Of a DNA stretch of 64,000 nt, positions 7,402 through 17,687 are shown in pieces. The notes below the pieces were generated by a model. That model saw only the letters and a list, made by a program, of their open reading frames with translations, made no database searches and was not told the DNA's origin. The DNA comes from JAJDUF01 sp965214295 (GTDB taxonomy: Bacteria > Chloroflexota > UBA11872 > UBA12225 > JAJDUF01): NCBI GenBank assembly GCA_965214295.1, contig OZ243944.1, positions 2,666,001 to 2,730,000 of the forward strand. Direction: 5' to 3'. Every line of letters begins with the position of its first letter. Position 1 is the stretch's first letter. The translations under genes were made by a program, and so were the position numbers.

Positions 7402-9519
7402 ATGCAGCAAGGACGGGATATGTCGCTCTGCAGCTACCTCGCCGGGGTGCTACCCGACGTATTGCTCGCTGCGCTGGCGGCGGGGCCCGGTTGGCTCGTT
7501 CACACGGACGACGCGGCTGCCGGGTCGGGGCCCGGCACAAGGCTGATCTGGGAGGCGGATGGCGCGCCGGAGGTCGTGGGCGAGGACGGAGGAGCGCAGC
7601 ACGCTGCATCCGTACTCCTGCGCTGGCGGCATGAGTCCGGCCTGCGCGCCACCCAGCGCATCGTGCGGATGCCCGACTACCGGACGGCTACCGTGCAGGT
7701 GACTTTGATCCAGCAGGGTACGGATGGCTCGCTCCCGTTGAGCGCTATCCAGCCGTTAGTGCTGCTATGGTCCGGCTTGGAGCTTACCTCCCTGCGGCTG
7801 CGGACGCTGGGCGGTGGCGTCACGCATGGATCGTACCCGCCGTCCGCTTACCGGGAGCGCGAGGTGGTGCTACGGTCCTCGATCAGTGACCCGTTCATCA
7901 TCGAGTCTGCCCCCGATGGGCGGTCGTCGAACCGCGATCTCCCGTTCTTGCAGCTCCACGCCGAGGACGGCGGGGTGATTAGCGCGCTGGAATGGTCCGG
8001 GCCTTGGTATCAGGAGGTGCGCGCGCATCCCACCGGAGCAATGCTCTGGGCCGGCGTGCCGGGAGACGGACTGGTGCTGGCGCCGGGGGAGGCGTTGGCG
8101 TTGCCAGCGGTGCAGCTGATCGGCTACACCGGTGATCTGACCGCTGGGGGGAATGCCTGTCGCCGCTATGTCTACGATATGGTGTGTCCTGGCCTCGGCG
8201 GGGAGCCGGCGGTGCCGACGCTCTCGTATGACTCCTTCTTCGGCGTGGCGACGGACTTTGACGAGACCTTTCTCCGTCGTCAGGTGGATCGGGCGGCGGA
8301 GCTGGGTCTCGAATACTTTGTGGTGGATGCCGGGTGGTACGACGGCTGCGGCCCCGATGGACGCGGCCCGTTCCGGCTGGGTGTGGGGAACTGGGAGCAC
8401 GTAGACACACGGAAGTTCCCGCAGGGGCTGGAAGCGTTGGCTACCTATGTGGCGGCCAAAGGACTGGCACTCGGCCTCTGGTTCGACATCGAGCGCGCGC
8501 ACGTCACCAGCCGGTGGGCCACCGAGCACCCGGACTGGTACCTGAGCGTGGACGAGGCGTTTATCCACCGGCAGCACGTGACCGGGGCGGTGATCGAGCC
8601 GGGGAGGACCCCCGTTTCATCGCCGGGGGGAACGCCGGTTGGGGGGCCTGGCCCCGACTTCAAGCACCTCAACCTCGGTGTGCCGGCGGCGCAGGAGCGG
8701 GTTATTGCCGTCATCGGCGAGTGGGTGGAGCGACTGGACCTGAAATGGATCCGGTGGGATTACAACTTTGGTCCCATGCCGTACTGGACTGCTGCCGATC
8801 CGACGGGCAAGATCGCCTTCCGCCACCTGGAGGGGCTGTACCGAGTGCTAGATACACTGGTGGCCCGGTACCCCGACTTGGTGATCGAGACCTGCGCTGG
8901 CGGTGGGCGCCGGGTGGACTTGGGGATGCTGCGGCGCGCCCAGGCAGTCTGGTTTTCGGATCATACCGTTGATCGGCATATCTGTCGCGCCATGCAGGCC
9001 GGGTTTGCCCGTCTGCTACCCAGCCACCTGCCCAACAGCGCCGTGCCTGTGGGCCGGGACGCAGGGGATGGCGATATCAGCGACCGCGATGTATTGAGCC
9101 GCATGGCGGGGGCCTTGAGCTTCGACGGCGATATTGCCTCTTGGTCGCCGCGCTTGACCCGGCGGGTCGCTGCGCTGGTTGGGGTCTATAAGCAGATTCG
9201 CCGGCTGTTGACACAGGACTTCTATCCGCTCACGCTGGCGCCGCAGCGGCCGGAGGATGGTGAAGCGGTGGCCTTCGTCGCCCGTGACGGCACCGAGGCT
9301 GTGGTGCTGGCGTATCGGATGCCCGATGGCCCCCCGCTACCGCCCCTGCGGCTGCGCGGCCTGCGGCCAGAGGCGGTGTTCGAGCTGCACGATCCAGTGT
9401 CCGAAACACCGGGAGCACGTCTGGATACACGGGCACTGGCAGACCCAGGGTTATTGCTAACGGTTCCCGCAGATGGCGCGCTACTCCGGCAGCTGCGTCT
9501 CGTGGAGCCGGCGTCGTGA
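7402..9519 (+). CDS. Alpha-galactosidase, glycoside hydrolase family 36
   Basis: 705 residues, the usual size for GH36. An N-terminal beta-sandwich (to ~residue 280) precedes a TIM barrel containing VDAGWYDGCG (~310), WFDIERAH (~360), the nucleophile Asp in IRWDYNFG (~450) and the acid/base Asp in WFSDHTVD (~520), then a C-terminal beta domain. It removes terminal alpha-galactosyl or related residues from oligosaccharides with retention of configuration. No signal peptide is seen, so it should be cytoplasmic and work on imported sugars. A Gly/Pro-rich insertion (~residues 398-415) appears between barrel elements. It starts 36 nt after the aldo/keto reductase and is probably co-transcribed. 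Confidence 0.93.
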   Translation: MQQGRDMSLCSYLAGVLPDVLLAALAAGPGWLVHTDDAAAGSGPGTRLIWEADGAPEVVGEDGGAQHAASVLLRWRHESGLRATQRIVRMPDYRTATVQVTLIQQGTDGSLPLSAIQPLVLLWSGLELTSLRLRTLGGGVTHGSYPPSAYREREVVLRSSISDPFIIESAPDGRSSNRDLPFLQLHAEDGGVISALEWSGPWYQEVRAHPTGAMLWAGVPGDGLVLAPGEALALPAVQLIGYTGDLTAGGNACRRYVYDMVCPGLGGEPAVPTLSYDSFFGVATDFDETFLRRQVDRAAELGLEYFVVDAGWYDGCGPDGRGPFRLGVGNWEHVDTRKFPQGLEALATYVAAKGLALGLWFDIERAHVTSRWATEHPDWYLSVDEAFIHRQHVTGAVIEPGRTPVSSPGGTPVGGPGPDFKHLNLGVPAAQERVIAVIGEWVERLDLKWIRWDYNFGPMPYWTAADPTGKIAFRHLEGLYRVLDTLVARYPDLVIETCAGGGRRVDLGMLRRAQAVWFSDHTVDRHICRAMQAGFARLLPSHLPNSAVPVGRDAGDGDISDRDVLSRMAGALSFDGDIASWSPRLTRRVAALVGVYKQIRRLLTQDFYPLTLAPQRPEDGEAVAFVARDGTEAVVLAYRMPDGPPLPPLRLRGLRPEAVFELHDPVSETPGARLDTRALADPGLLLTVPADGALLRQLRLVEPAS

Positions 9520-9621
9520 GCGGTGTCCGCCGCAGCCGCGACGCGGCGCTGGCAGTATACGAGCTGCCCTTTGACCGGTGGCTAGTGGCTTGAGGCTGCG
9601 ACTCAGCTAGAGGGAGTATAG

Positions 9622-10722
9622 ATGATGCGTGCGGTGTATTTTCCTGGCGACGGGCGGGTGGATGTGCGGGAGGCGCCGGAGCCGCCGGCGCCGGGGCCGG
9701 GACAAGTGCTGGTGGCCATGCGGGCTGCGGCGTTGTGTGGCACGGACGTACACACCTACCACCTCCCGGCCGAGCAGCTTCCAGCGTACCCAGTCATCCG
9801 CGGTCACGCGCCGGCAGGGGTGGTAGCAGCGGTTGGGCCCGACGTGTCGAACGTCGCCGCGGGCGACCGCGTGAGCGTCTACCAGTACCTCGGCTGCGGC
9901 GCCTGCCGCCACTGTCACGCCGGTTATGTGATGTGGTGCTCGCAGATGCGATGCCACGGCGCCACCACCGACGGGGGCTTTACCGACGTGCTGCTAACCA
10001 ACGACCGGAACTGTCTGCTGCTGCCGCCAGCGTTGAGTTTGGAGGTCGGGGCATTGCTGGCCTGCACGCTCTGTACGGCTTACCAGGGACTCACGCGCCT
10101 TGCGCCGCTCGCGGGCCAAAACTCCGGCGGTCGAGGGCGCACCCTGGGAGGCTCGCACGGCCAGAGTTTTGGCCTGCGACATGGTCCCGAACGGCTGGTC
10201 GTCTTCGGGGTAGGCCCGGTAGGGCTGGCGACGGTGCTCTTTGCCCAGGCGATGGGAGCGGAGGTGATTGCCGTGGATCTGTCCGCGCCGCGGCTGGCGC
10301 TGGCGGCGGAGTTCGGGGCTGTCGCTACGGTCAATGCGGCGGAAGAGGACGTGCTCGAACGTGTGCTGGCGCTGACCGCTGGCGAGGGCGCCGATGCCGG
10401 GGTCGAGGCCTCGGGCGCGGTGGTGGCGCAGCAGCAGCTGATCGGCGTACTGCGACGCGGGGGGCGCGGCTGTATCATCGGCATGGGCAGCAGCGCGCCG
10501 AGCGTGAACCTGATCCAGCTCATTAGCAAGCAGTTGACTATCCATGCCTCCAACGTGGCCCCCGTCACCGCTTTCGCGCCGATGGTGGACCTGATTCAGC
10601 GCAAGCACCTGCCCGTAGATCGCCTGGTTACGGACCGCTTCCCGTCGGTCGAGCAAGCACCGGAGGCGCTGCGGCTCCTGGAGGCGGCCGCGACCGGTGC
10701 CGCGATGTTCGTGTGGTCGTAG
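9622..10722 (+). CDS. Zinc-dependent alcohol/polyol dehydrogenase (MDR family) with in-frame repeat insertion
   Basis: A 366-residue medium-chain dehydrogenase. The catalytic-zinc cysteine is in LCGTD (~residue 38), followed by the GH of RGHAPAG. The structural-zinc cysteines CGACRHCHAGYVMWC sit near residues 92-106. The NAD(P)-binding Rossmann motif is GVGPVGLATVLFAQ. Residues ~163-186 do not match the family: they are encoded by a 72-bp palindromic repeat (10109-10180) inserted just before the Rossmann fold. Removing it joins LAP to HGPERLVVFG in frame. The neighbours suggest oxidation of a sugar alcohol. Whether the inserted loop is tolerated is unknown, but the frame is intact. Confidence 0.9.
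   Translation: MMRAVYFPGDGRVDVREAPEPPAPGPGQVLVAMRAAALCGTDVHTYHLPAEQLPAYPVIRGHAPAGVVAAVGPDVSNVAAGDRVSVYQYLGCGACRHCHAGYVMWCSQMRCHGATTDGGFTDVLLTNDRNCLLLPPALSLEVGALLACTLCTAYQGLTRLAPLAGQNSGGRGRTLGGSHGQSFGLRHGPERLVVFGVGPVGLATVLFAQAMGAEVIAVDLSAPRLALAAEFGAVATVNAAEEDVLERVLALTAGEGADAGVEASGAVVAQQQLIGVLRRGGRGCIIGMGSSAPSVNLIQLISKQLTIHASNVAPVTAFAPMVDLIQRKHLPVDRLVTDRFPSVEQAPEALRLLEAAATGAAMFVWS
10109..10180. repeat. Palindromic element, family A copy 1 (72 bp), in frame inside the dehydrogenase
   Basis: Arms 10110-10124 (CGCGGGCCAAAACTC) and 10164-10178 (GAGTTTTGGCCTGCG) are complementary at 14 of 15 positions. The left arm and the next bases ACTCCGGCGGTCG are shared with copy 2 at 31151-31222, and both copies continue GCGAC after the right arm. 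The interior differs. The length is a multiple of three with no stop codon in the host frame. Confidence 0.8.
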
Positions 10723-10777
10723 GCCCCGTCCCGGCGGCGAGCCGAACGTGCCACCAGCAGCCGAGGAGGGTGAGCCG

Positions 10778-12235
10778 ATGAACGTGGTCGTGATGGTGCT
10801 CGATACGCTGCGCTACGACGTGGTGCATCATCGTGGCCGCACCCGTGTACACGTACCCAACCTCGACGCGCTGCGTCGCGACAGTGTGAGCTTCAGCGCG
10901 GCCTTTGGTGAGGGGGAGCCGACGGTGCCCGTGCGGCGCGCGCTGATGACCGGGGTGCGTTCTTTCCCCTGGCGCTACCCTTTCGACACACAGGGCCTCT
11001 ACACCGGCAACCGGGGGTGGCACCAGATTCCCCCGGAACAGGCTACGTTGGCAGAGATTTTGCTGGCGCACGGGTACAAGACGGCCTTGATTGCCGATGT
11101 CTTCCATCTCTTCAAGGCGACTATGAACTTCACCCGTGGCTGGCTCAACTGGGAATTCATTCGCGGCCAGGAGAACGACAACTGGCAAGGTGGCGGGCTT
11201 GATCTCATCCGAGACGAGATCGGTCGCTACGTGCGGGGGCCGCTCGACCTGCGGGTACACGCTACCCTCATCCAATACTTGTCGAACAAGCGGGCGTTTG
11301 CCCAAGTGGATCCGCTGACTTCCGGGACCGTCTTTCGCCGGGGGATCGAGTGGCTCCAGGCGAATCATGACGACGGGCCGTTCTTGCTGTGGTTGGAGGC
11401 TTTTGATCCTCACGAGCCTTGGGACCCACCGCGCGCCTACGCCGACCGCTACTGTCCGGATTTCGTGGGCACGGAACTCATCATGCCCCCGGTGGCGCCA
11501 CAAGCGATATCCGATCGTGAAAAAGAGCGGATCAAAGCACTCTACTACGGCGAAATTACCTATATGGATGAATGGATAGGGCGATTGATCAATACTATAG
11601 TCGATCTTGGCCGCTGGAAAGACACTGTGATTATATTTACCTCAGATCACGGGACCGAACTCCTCGACCATGGACGGTTCGGCAAGAACGCGGCGGCGCT
11701 CCATCCCTATAACACGCAGCTCAACTGGCTGGTGCGTCATCCGAGCGGTGTGGGTGCCGGATGCGAGGTCGGTGCGTTCGTCCAGGGCCACGATATCTTT
11801 CCGACCATCCTCGATATCATCGGTGTATCCGAGCCAGAGGGCGCGGAAGCGGATGCCGCGTTGGTGGGGCGTAGTGTGTGGCCGCTCATGCGGGCTGTCG
11901 CGGGCGAGCGGGTGCCGGCGGCGACGCTCGCCGCGGCCCGCGCCAACCGGGACTTTGCCATCACCGGCTGGGGCAGCTACGCCAGCGTGCGGAGCAGGCG
12001 GTGGAGCTACATCGTCAACTTCGAGTGCCCGGAGGCCGATACCAGGCTGTACGATCTCGTTGGCGATCCCGACGAAAGCCGCGACGTGGCAGCACACCAT
12101 CCTGACGTCGTGCGGGTGTGTCGCCACCGGCTCGAAGGCTTGCTCGGCCAGGAACTGCCGGCCGCGCTGCCGGATTGCTTCCGGCCGGACAATCACCGCA
12201 ATCCGGCCCAACTGTATTACGGCCGACGGGCCTAA
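10778..12235 (+). CDS. Sulfatase/alkaline phosphatase-superfamily hydrolase with Thr in the nucleophile position
   Basis: A 485-residue protein with the sulfatase fold. The N-terminal metal-binding segment is VVMVLDTLRYD, and the second metal site is FTSDHGTELLDHG (~residue 288). The canonical sulfatase signature C/S-x-P-S-R-x4-TG is here TVPVRRALMTG (~residue 48), so threonine replaces the residue converted to formylglycine. Thr nucleophiles are typical of phosphodiesterase and phosphotransferase members of the superfamily. True sulfatase activity is therefore doubtful, and a phosphoester or phosphonate substrate is possible. The start at 10778 is chosen for its GAGGAGGGTGA site. It follows the dehydrogenase by 55 nt and probably ends the operon. 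Confidence 0.85.
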   Translation: MNVVVMVLDTLRYDVVHHRGRTRVHVPNLDALRRDSVSFSAAFGEGEPTVPVRRALMTGVRSFPWRYPFDTQGLYTGNRGWHQIPPEQATLAEILLAHGYKTALIADVFHLFKATMNFTRGWLNWEFIRGQENDNWQGGGLDLIRDEIGRYVRGPLDLRVHATLIQYLSNKRAFAQVDPLTSGTVFRRGIEWLQANHDDGPFLLWLEAFDPHEPWDPPRAYADRYCPDFVGTELIMPPVAPQAISDREKERIKALYYGEITYMDEWIGRLINTIVDLGRWKDTVIIFTSDHGTELLDHGRFGKNAAALHPYNTQLNWLVRHPSGVGAGCEVGAFVQGHDIFPTILDIIGVSEPEGAEADAALVGRSVWPLMRAVAGERVPAATLAAARANRDFAITGWGSYASVRSRRWSYIVNFECPEADTRLYDLVGDPDESRDVAAHHPDVVRVCRHRLEGLLGQELPAALPDCFRPDNHRNPAQLYYGRRA

Positions 12236-12240
12236 GCCGG

Positions 12241-12262
12241 CTCTTTCCCTGGAGGGAAAGAG
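12241..12262 (+). terminator. Hairpin after the sulfatase-fold gene
   Basis: CTCTTTCCCT and AGGGAAAGAG form a perfect 22-nt palindromic hairpin five bases past the stop codon. No U-run follows, so termination may be weak or factor-dependent. Confidence 0.45.
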
Positions 12263-12332
12263 AGTCCGGGCGATGGCCGGCAGATAAAAGTTGCCTGATT
12301 TTGCCCTGGCGATTGCGGTCAAGAGGATGCAA

Positions 12333-12363
12333 ATAGCCCATACCCTTGCGGGGTATGGGCTAT
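12333..12363 (-). terminator. Terminator of the stable-RNA unit
   Basis: Perfect 13-bp stem (ATAGCCCATACCC with GGGTATGGGCTAT, loop TTGCG), located 10 nt beyond the CCA end of the initiator tRNA. On the minus strand it is followed by a short T run (TTTGC). It may work in both directions between convergent transcripts. Confidence 0.7.
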
Positions 12364-12373
12364 CCGGGGCTGT

Positions 12374-12448
<75 letters not shown>

Positions 12449-12456
12449 TCGGAAGC

Positions 12457-12757
12457 GAACAAGCAGGTCCGTAAGCCGCATTCTGTTTCAGGCGATCATC
12501 CATCTTGGGAGCCAGGTTGCCCTGGCCCTCTTTGCGCCCTACCTGGGACTTGGCGAGCAACCTGCAAACGTCCCTATTTGGGCTTGCTCCGGGCAGAGTT
12601 TAGCGCTTTTCACCCCCGGTAGGCGCCATAGCGCCGCCGGGTGATGGTCTCTGTGCCACTGGTCCTCGCCTCACGGCGGAGGGGCGTTACCCCCTGCCCT
12701 GCTCTGGGGAGTGCGGACTTTCCTCACACGTAGTGCGATCACCCAACCTGCTTGTTC
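12457..12757 (-). ncRNA. rnpB: RNase P RNA
   Basis: About 301 nt. The ends pair as a P1 helix (GAACAAGCAGGT with ACCTGCTTGTTC). Universally conserved RNase P RNA elements are visible in order: GAGGAAAGTCCGCACTCC near the 5' end, a GAAAAGCGC/AAACTCTGC-type central region, and CAGAATGCGGCTTAC near the 3' end. It is shorter than typical class A RNAs. I recall that Thermomicrobium has an unusual compact (class C) RNase P RNA, which would fit, but the class was not determined here. It lies between 16S rRNA and tRNA-fMet on the same strand. Confidence 0.93.
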
Positions 12758-12790
12758 TTGAATTGTTCGTGTACAAGCGAGAGGGTGGCC

Positions 12791-12817
12791 GTTAGCAGCT
12801 GGAGAGTGGAAGGAAGG
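12791..12817 (-). other. 3' arm of the 16S precursor processing stem
   Basis: On the minus-strand transcript this trailer segment pairs with the leader segment at 14599-14625: 24 Watson-Crick pairs, one G-U and two mismatches over 27 positions. It resembles the RNase III stem that brackets bacterial 16S precursors. It ends 33 nt before rnpB, so the 16S transcript must extend to the rnpB gene. Confidence 0.8.
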
Positions 12818-12960
12818 GCCTAGCTTGCGCCTGGCAATGTGGCCAGGCCACAGGACATGTGACAGAAACTGATCGTAGACGACCAGCCTCCGATCGACCT
12901 GGGGGGTGAACCGAGCAGAGTGGAACTGATGCGCCACTCGCTCGTGTTAGCACTCCCTGT

Positions 12961-14470
<1,510 letters not shown>

Positions 14471-14598
14471 AGCCACACTTCCTATCGCTGTAGGAAGTCG
14501 TCTCGTCAAAGTGAGCTGCCTAGCCTTTTTCACTACCAGGTCACAAGTTTTGGTTGCTGCTTGACCGACTACCCTGGCAGGGCGGCCAGCCAGCAACT

Positions 14599-14625
14599 CC
14601 TTCCTTCCACTCTTCAACTGTTAAC
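14599..14625 (-). other. 5' arm of the 16S precursor processing stem
   Basis: Leader segment about 130 nt upstream of the mature 16S 5' end. It begins GTTAACAG and ends GTGGAAGGAAGG on the transcript strand. It pairs over 27 positions with the trailer at 12791-12817. Confidence 0.8.
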
Positions 14626-14675
14626 GAGCCACCGTCACCAGCCTGCGAACGGTGCCGCCGACTGTGGACTCTCTA

Positions 14676-14705
14676 ATAATACGGGTGGTGGTGCCTTCTT
14701 GTCAA
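14676..14705 (-). promoter_or_regulatory. Predicted 16S rRNA promoter
   Basis: On the minus strand, a perfect TTGACA (14705-14700) and TATTAT (14681-14676) are separated by 18 bp. It lies about 200 nt upstream of the mature 16S, leaving a leader that holds the processing stem. A BoxA-like GCTCACTTTGAC occurs near 14507-14520. Confidence 0.8.
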
Positions 14706-14770
14706 CTGCGCGTGTGACTGGTCAGGGCCTTTCCATGTATTGTCACCACTTCGACAGGCTCAGTGCCGGC

Positions 14771-14826
14771 TCTGAGCGGAGCGAAAGGTCGCTGTCCCGT
14801 GGTCGAGATTCTTCGCTCCGCTCAGA
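14771..14826. repeat. Inverted repeat, perfect 15-bp arms
   Basis: TCTGAGCGGAGCGAA (14771-14785) and its exact reverse complement (14812-14826) are separated by 26 nt. It lies between the rRNA promoter and the convergent end of the oxidoreductase gene, and resembles an intergenic dispersed repeat. No second copy was seen in this window. Confidence 0.6.
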
Positions 14827-14876
14827 ATGACAGGTGTGGCGCCCGGTGGTCCCAATGCAGTCCGGGCGAGGTCCGG

Positions 14877-15899
14877 CTATGCGGCTGTGTAGCTGGTGGT
14901 GACGCAGGTGTTCCCGGTGTGGCAGGCCTCGACCGCAGCGAGCAGCATCGCCATGCTGTGCTGATTATCTGCGGCCGCGGTCTCCGGCGCGCGCTGCTCG
15001 GCAATGGCAGCGAGGAACTCGGCAAACGCGACGGCTTGGCCCGCGTGCGAGCTGGTCACGTCCATCACGTGCTCGCGGTGCAGCTTCGGGACATCGCGGC
15101 GGCGCTCGATAGTCAGCTGCGGATAGTGCATGACGAGCGATCCGTACTCGCACTTGGCCCGAATATCGCCGTACCAGAAGGTGTTGGCGCCGGCCGAGAT
15201 GCAATTGCCTTCGTAGACGACCGGCAGATCGTTCTCCATGGTGAACAGGAGGCTGGCGGCCACGTCGCCGGCGAATCCACTCCAAGCCCAGTTCCAGCTG
15301 CGGCCCGATACGGTGAGGGCATTGCGCCCGAGCAGCGCGCGCAGGAGATCGAAGTGGTGAATGCTCATCTCGACAAGCAGGGGATCGTCCATGCGGTGCC
15401 GGAACCCGCTCGCGCCCCACTGAAACAGCGCATCGCGGTAGTGGAGCGTGACGTGATTGAGACGTCCGAGCGCGTTGGTCGTAATCAACTCGCGGAACCG
15501 CCGCACCCACGCATGGTAGCGGCCTTTCTGCGAGATCATCAGGTGGCCCGGACTGCTCCGGTCGGCCGCGAGAATCCGGCGCATCGCTGCCGGGGTATCG
15601 GCGATGGGCTTCTCGGAGAGCACGTGCAGGCCGGCTTCCAGGGCGGGGACGATCACGCGCTCGTGGTGTGCCGGCGGTACGATGCAGAGCACCGCGTCGG
15701 CCTCGACGGTGTTGAGGGCCGTGGTTAGCGACCGAAAGCAGCGGTCGGTGGGTACGCCCGTCTGTGCCGCGGCCGCCGCCAGCGCTGCACCGTCCACGTC
15801 AACGAGGCCGACGTAGGTGGCTCGATGCGGGGTCGCCAGTATCGTCTTCAACCAGGTAGCTCCATAGCCGCCCACCCCGACTTGCAGAATGCGTAGCAT
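14877..15899 (-). CDS. Gfo/Idh/MocA-family oxidoreductase
   Basis: A 340-residue NAD(P)-dependent dehydrogenase. The N-terminal Rossmann motif is VGVGGYG, followed by the conserved EKPIADT block (~residue 95), whose Lys is catalytic in the family. The second half holds a His-containing segment EMSIHHFDLLRALLG. The ATG at 15899 is preferred, because GAGGAG lies 6 nt upstream and the Rossmann strand starts at residue 3. Family members act on sugars, inositols and related polyols; the substrate cannot be told. It is a single gene divergent from the MazG gene. Confidence 0.88.
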   Translation of the reverse strand: MLRILQVGVGGYGATWLKTILATPHRATYVGLVDVDGAALAAAAAQTGVPTDRCFRSLTTALNTVEADAVLCIVPPAHHERVIVPALEAGLHVLSEKPIADTPAAMRRILAADRSSPGHLMISQKGRYHAWVRRFRELITTNALGRLNHVTLHYRDALFQWGASGFRHRMDDPLLVEMSIHHFDLLRALLGRNALTVSGRSWNWAWSGFAGDVAASLLFTMENDLPVVYEGNCISAGANTFWYGDIRAKCEYGSLVMHYPQLTIERRRDVPKLHREHVMDVTSSHAGQAVAFAEFLAAIAEQRAPETAAADNQHSMAMLLAAVEACHTGNTCVTTSYTAA

Positions 15900-16066
15900 G
15901 GTCATCTCCTCATGTCGGTGCATCAGCATAGGCTACCGGAGCCGGCGCCGGCAAGCGGGCCACTCCGGCCGACGCGCCGCCGATTGTGGGGAGTGTCAGG
16001 TGCTATACTGCCTCCGGGCAGCCTGAGACGTGTCCTTGCGTGGCCTTGGGCTGCGCTGCTTGCTTT

Positions 16067-17536
16067 ATGAGCAGATTGTTGGCCATCGTGGGGCTTGGCC
16101 CCGGCGCGCCGCGGGCATTGACGACCGGCGCGGCGGAGGTGCTGCGTGCGGCCTCGTTGGTCGTGCTCCGGACCGCGCGTCATCCGGCGCTGAGGCACCT
16201 CGCGCTGCACGGAGAGATACGCTCCTTCGACGACCTCTGTACCCAAGTGGACGGCGATGATGGTCTCTGCGAGCGGATTGCGGCCGAGGTGCTCGATCTG
16301 GCGGCCGAAGTGCCGGGGATGGTCTATGCCGTGCCCGGTCATCCACTGGTCGGTGACTCCACAGTCGCTTGTATTCTGAGGCAGGCGCCGAAGCGCGGGA
16401 TTTGCCCGGTGATCGAGCCGGCGGTAAGCTCGATTGACGCAGCGTGTGCGGCGGTGCAATACGATCCGCTGCGCGGGCTGCAAGTCCACGATGCGCTGGC
16501 GCTGCCACCGCCGGATCGGATCAATGCCACCGTGCCGCTGCTGGTGGTGCCGCTCCACGACCGGCGCATGGCTGCCGCCGTGCAGGCGGTGCTCGCGGCG
16601 CGCTATCCATTGAGCCATCGAGTGCAGTTGGTGCCGCTGGCGGACGGCTCGGTACCAGTGCAGCCGCGGTCGGTGCCGCTCGGCGACATCGGTAGCGCCG
16701 GTGTGGCTTGGGAGGGAGACCGGCTCACTGCGCTCTGGGTCCCGGCGCTGGCGCCGGAACGGGACATGCGCTCGGCGGTGACGCTGCGGGAGATCATGGC
16801 GCGGCTGCGCGCTCCAGATGGCTGTCCCTGGGATCGGGCGCAGACGCGGCAGACTCTCAAGCAGCACCTCCTCGAAGAGACCTACGAGGTGCTGGATGCG
16901 ATAGACGACGATGATATGGCCGAGCTTTGCGAAGAGCTGGGCGATTTGCTGCTCCAGGTGTACTTCCACGCACAAATCGCGGCGGAAGAGGCGGCCTTTA
17001 CCTTCGCAGACGTGGTGGGTGCCTTGGGGGAAAAGCTCGTGCGCCGCCATCCTCACGTGTTCGGGGATCAGGCGGCAGCCGATGCCCAGCAGGCGCTCGC
17101 AAACTGGGAACAGATCAAGCAGGCCGAGCGCCGGGCGAAGGGCAAAGAGCGGTCGTCGATGCTGGATCGGGTGCCACGCTCCCTGCCGGCGCTGGCGGCC
17201 GCGCAGGCGTTGGGCGAGCGGGCCGCGACGGTCGGGTTCGACTGGGAGACGTTGCGCGGCGTGCTCGACAAGGTGGGGGAGGAGCTTGACGAGCTGCGGC
17301 GGGCAGACACGCCAGCGGAGCGGGCCGAGGAGCTAGGCGACGTGCTGTTTGTCCTGGCGCGCGTGGGTAGCTGGCTGGAGGTGGATGTTGAGGATGCGTT
17401 GCGCCGGGCCAATCGCAAGTTTCGCGTGCGGTTTGGTGCGATGGAGGCGGCCGCTCGCCGTGAGGGAGTGGCGTTGGCGTCTCTCTCGGCCGCTGAGTGG
17501 GACCGTCTGTGGAACGCGGCCAAGCGGGCCACCTGA
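16067..17536 (+). CDS. YabN-type fusion: tetrapyrrole methylase-like domain plus MazG NTP pyrophosphohydrolase
   Basis: A 489-residue two-domain protein. Residues ~1-220 resemble the SAM-dependent tetrapyrrole (corrin/porphyrin) methylase family: LAIVGLGPGAP at the N-terminus and YAVPGHPLVGDST near residue 90. Residues ~245-489 form a tandem MazG region, with RLRAPDGCPWDRAQT, LLEETYEVLDAI and EELGDLLLQV giving the EExxE-type magnesium site, and a second repeat EELDELRR/EELGDVLF. MazG removes pyrophosphate from aberrant or excess NTPs. This fusion is well known in Firmicutes and Chloroflexota (YabN). The ATG at 16067 lies directly before the methylase fold. Confidence 0.9.
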   Translation: MSRLLAIVGLGPGAPRALTTGAAEVLRAASLVVLRTARHPALRHLALHGEIRSFDDLCTQVDGDDGLCERIAAEVLDLAAEVPGMVYAVPGHPLVGDSTVACILRQAPKRGICPVIEPAVSSIDAACAAVQYDPLRGLQVHDALALPPPDRINATVPLLVVPLHDRRMAAAVQAVLAARYPLSHRVQLVPLADGSVPVQPRSVPLGDIGSAGVAWEGDRLTALWVPALAPERDMRSAVTLREIMARLRAPDGCPWDRAQTRQTLKQHLLEETYEVLDAIDDDDMAELCEELGDLLLQVYFHAQIAAEEAAFTFADVVGALGEKLVRRHPHVFGDQAAADAQQALANWEQIKQAERRAKGKERSSMLDRVPRSLPALAAAQALGERAATVGFDWETLRGVLDKVGEELDELRRADTPAERAEELGDVLFVLARVGSWLEVDVEDALRRANRKFRVRFGAMEAAARREGVALASLSAAEWDRLWNAAKRAT

Positions 17537-17687
17537 GCCGGGGGTGGCGGACCTATCCCCTGGCCCCTTCCTGACAGGGTGTACAGACTGGGGACATAGT
17601 GGACCGGCGTGCGGAGACAGGGGCGGCTATGCATGACGCGCACGCCCAAGCGCAGCCGCCAGGGGGTAGTCCCGCAGAGGAGGCGAG

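Noticed and set aside
9735..10526. A 263-codon plus-strand frame inside the alcohol dehydrogenase gene
   Set aside because: Arg/Gly-rich shadow frame of a GC-rich gene with no family match.
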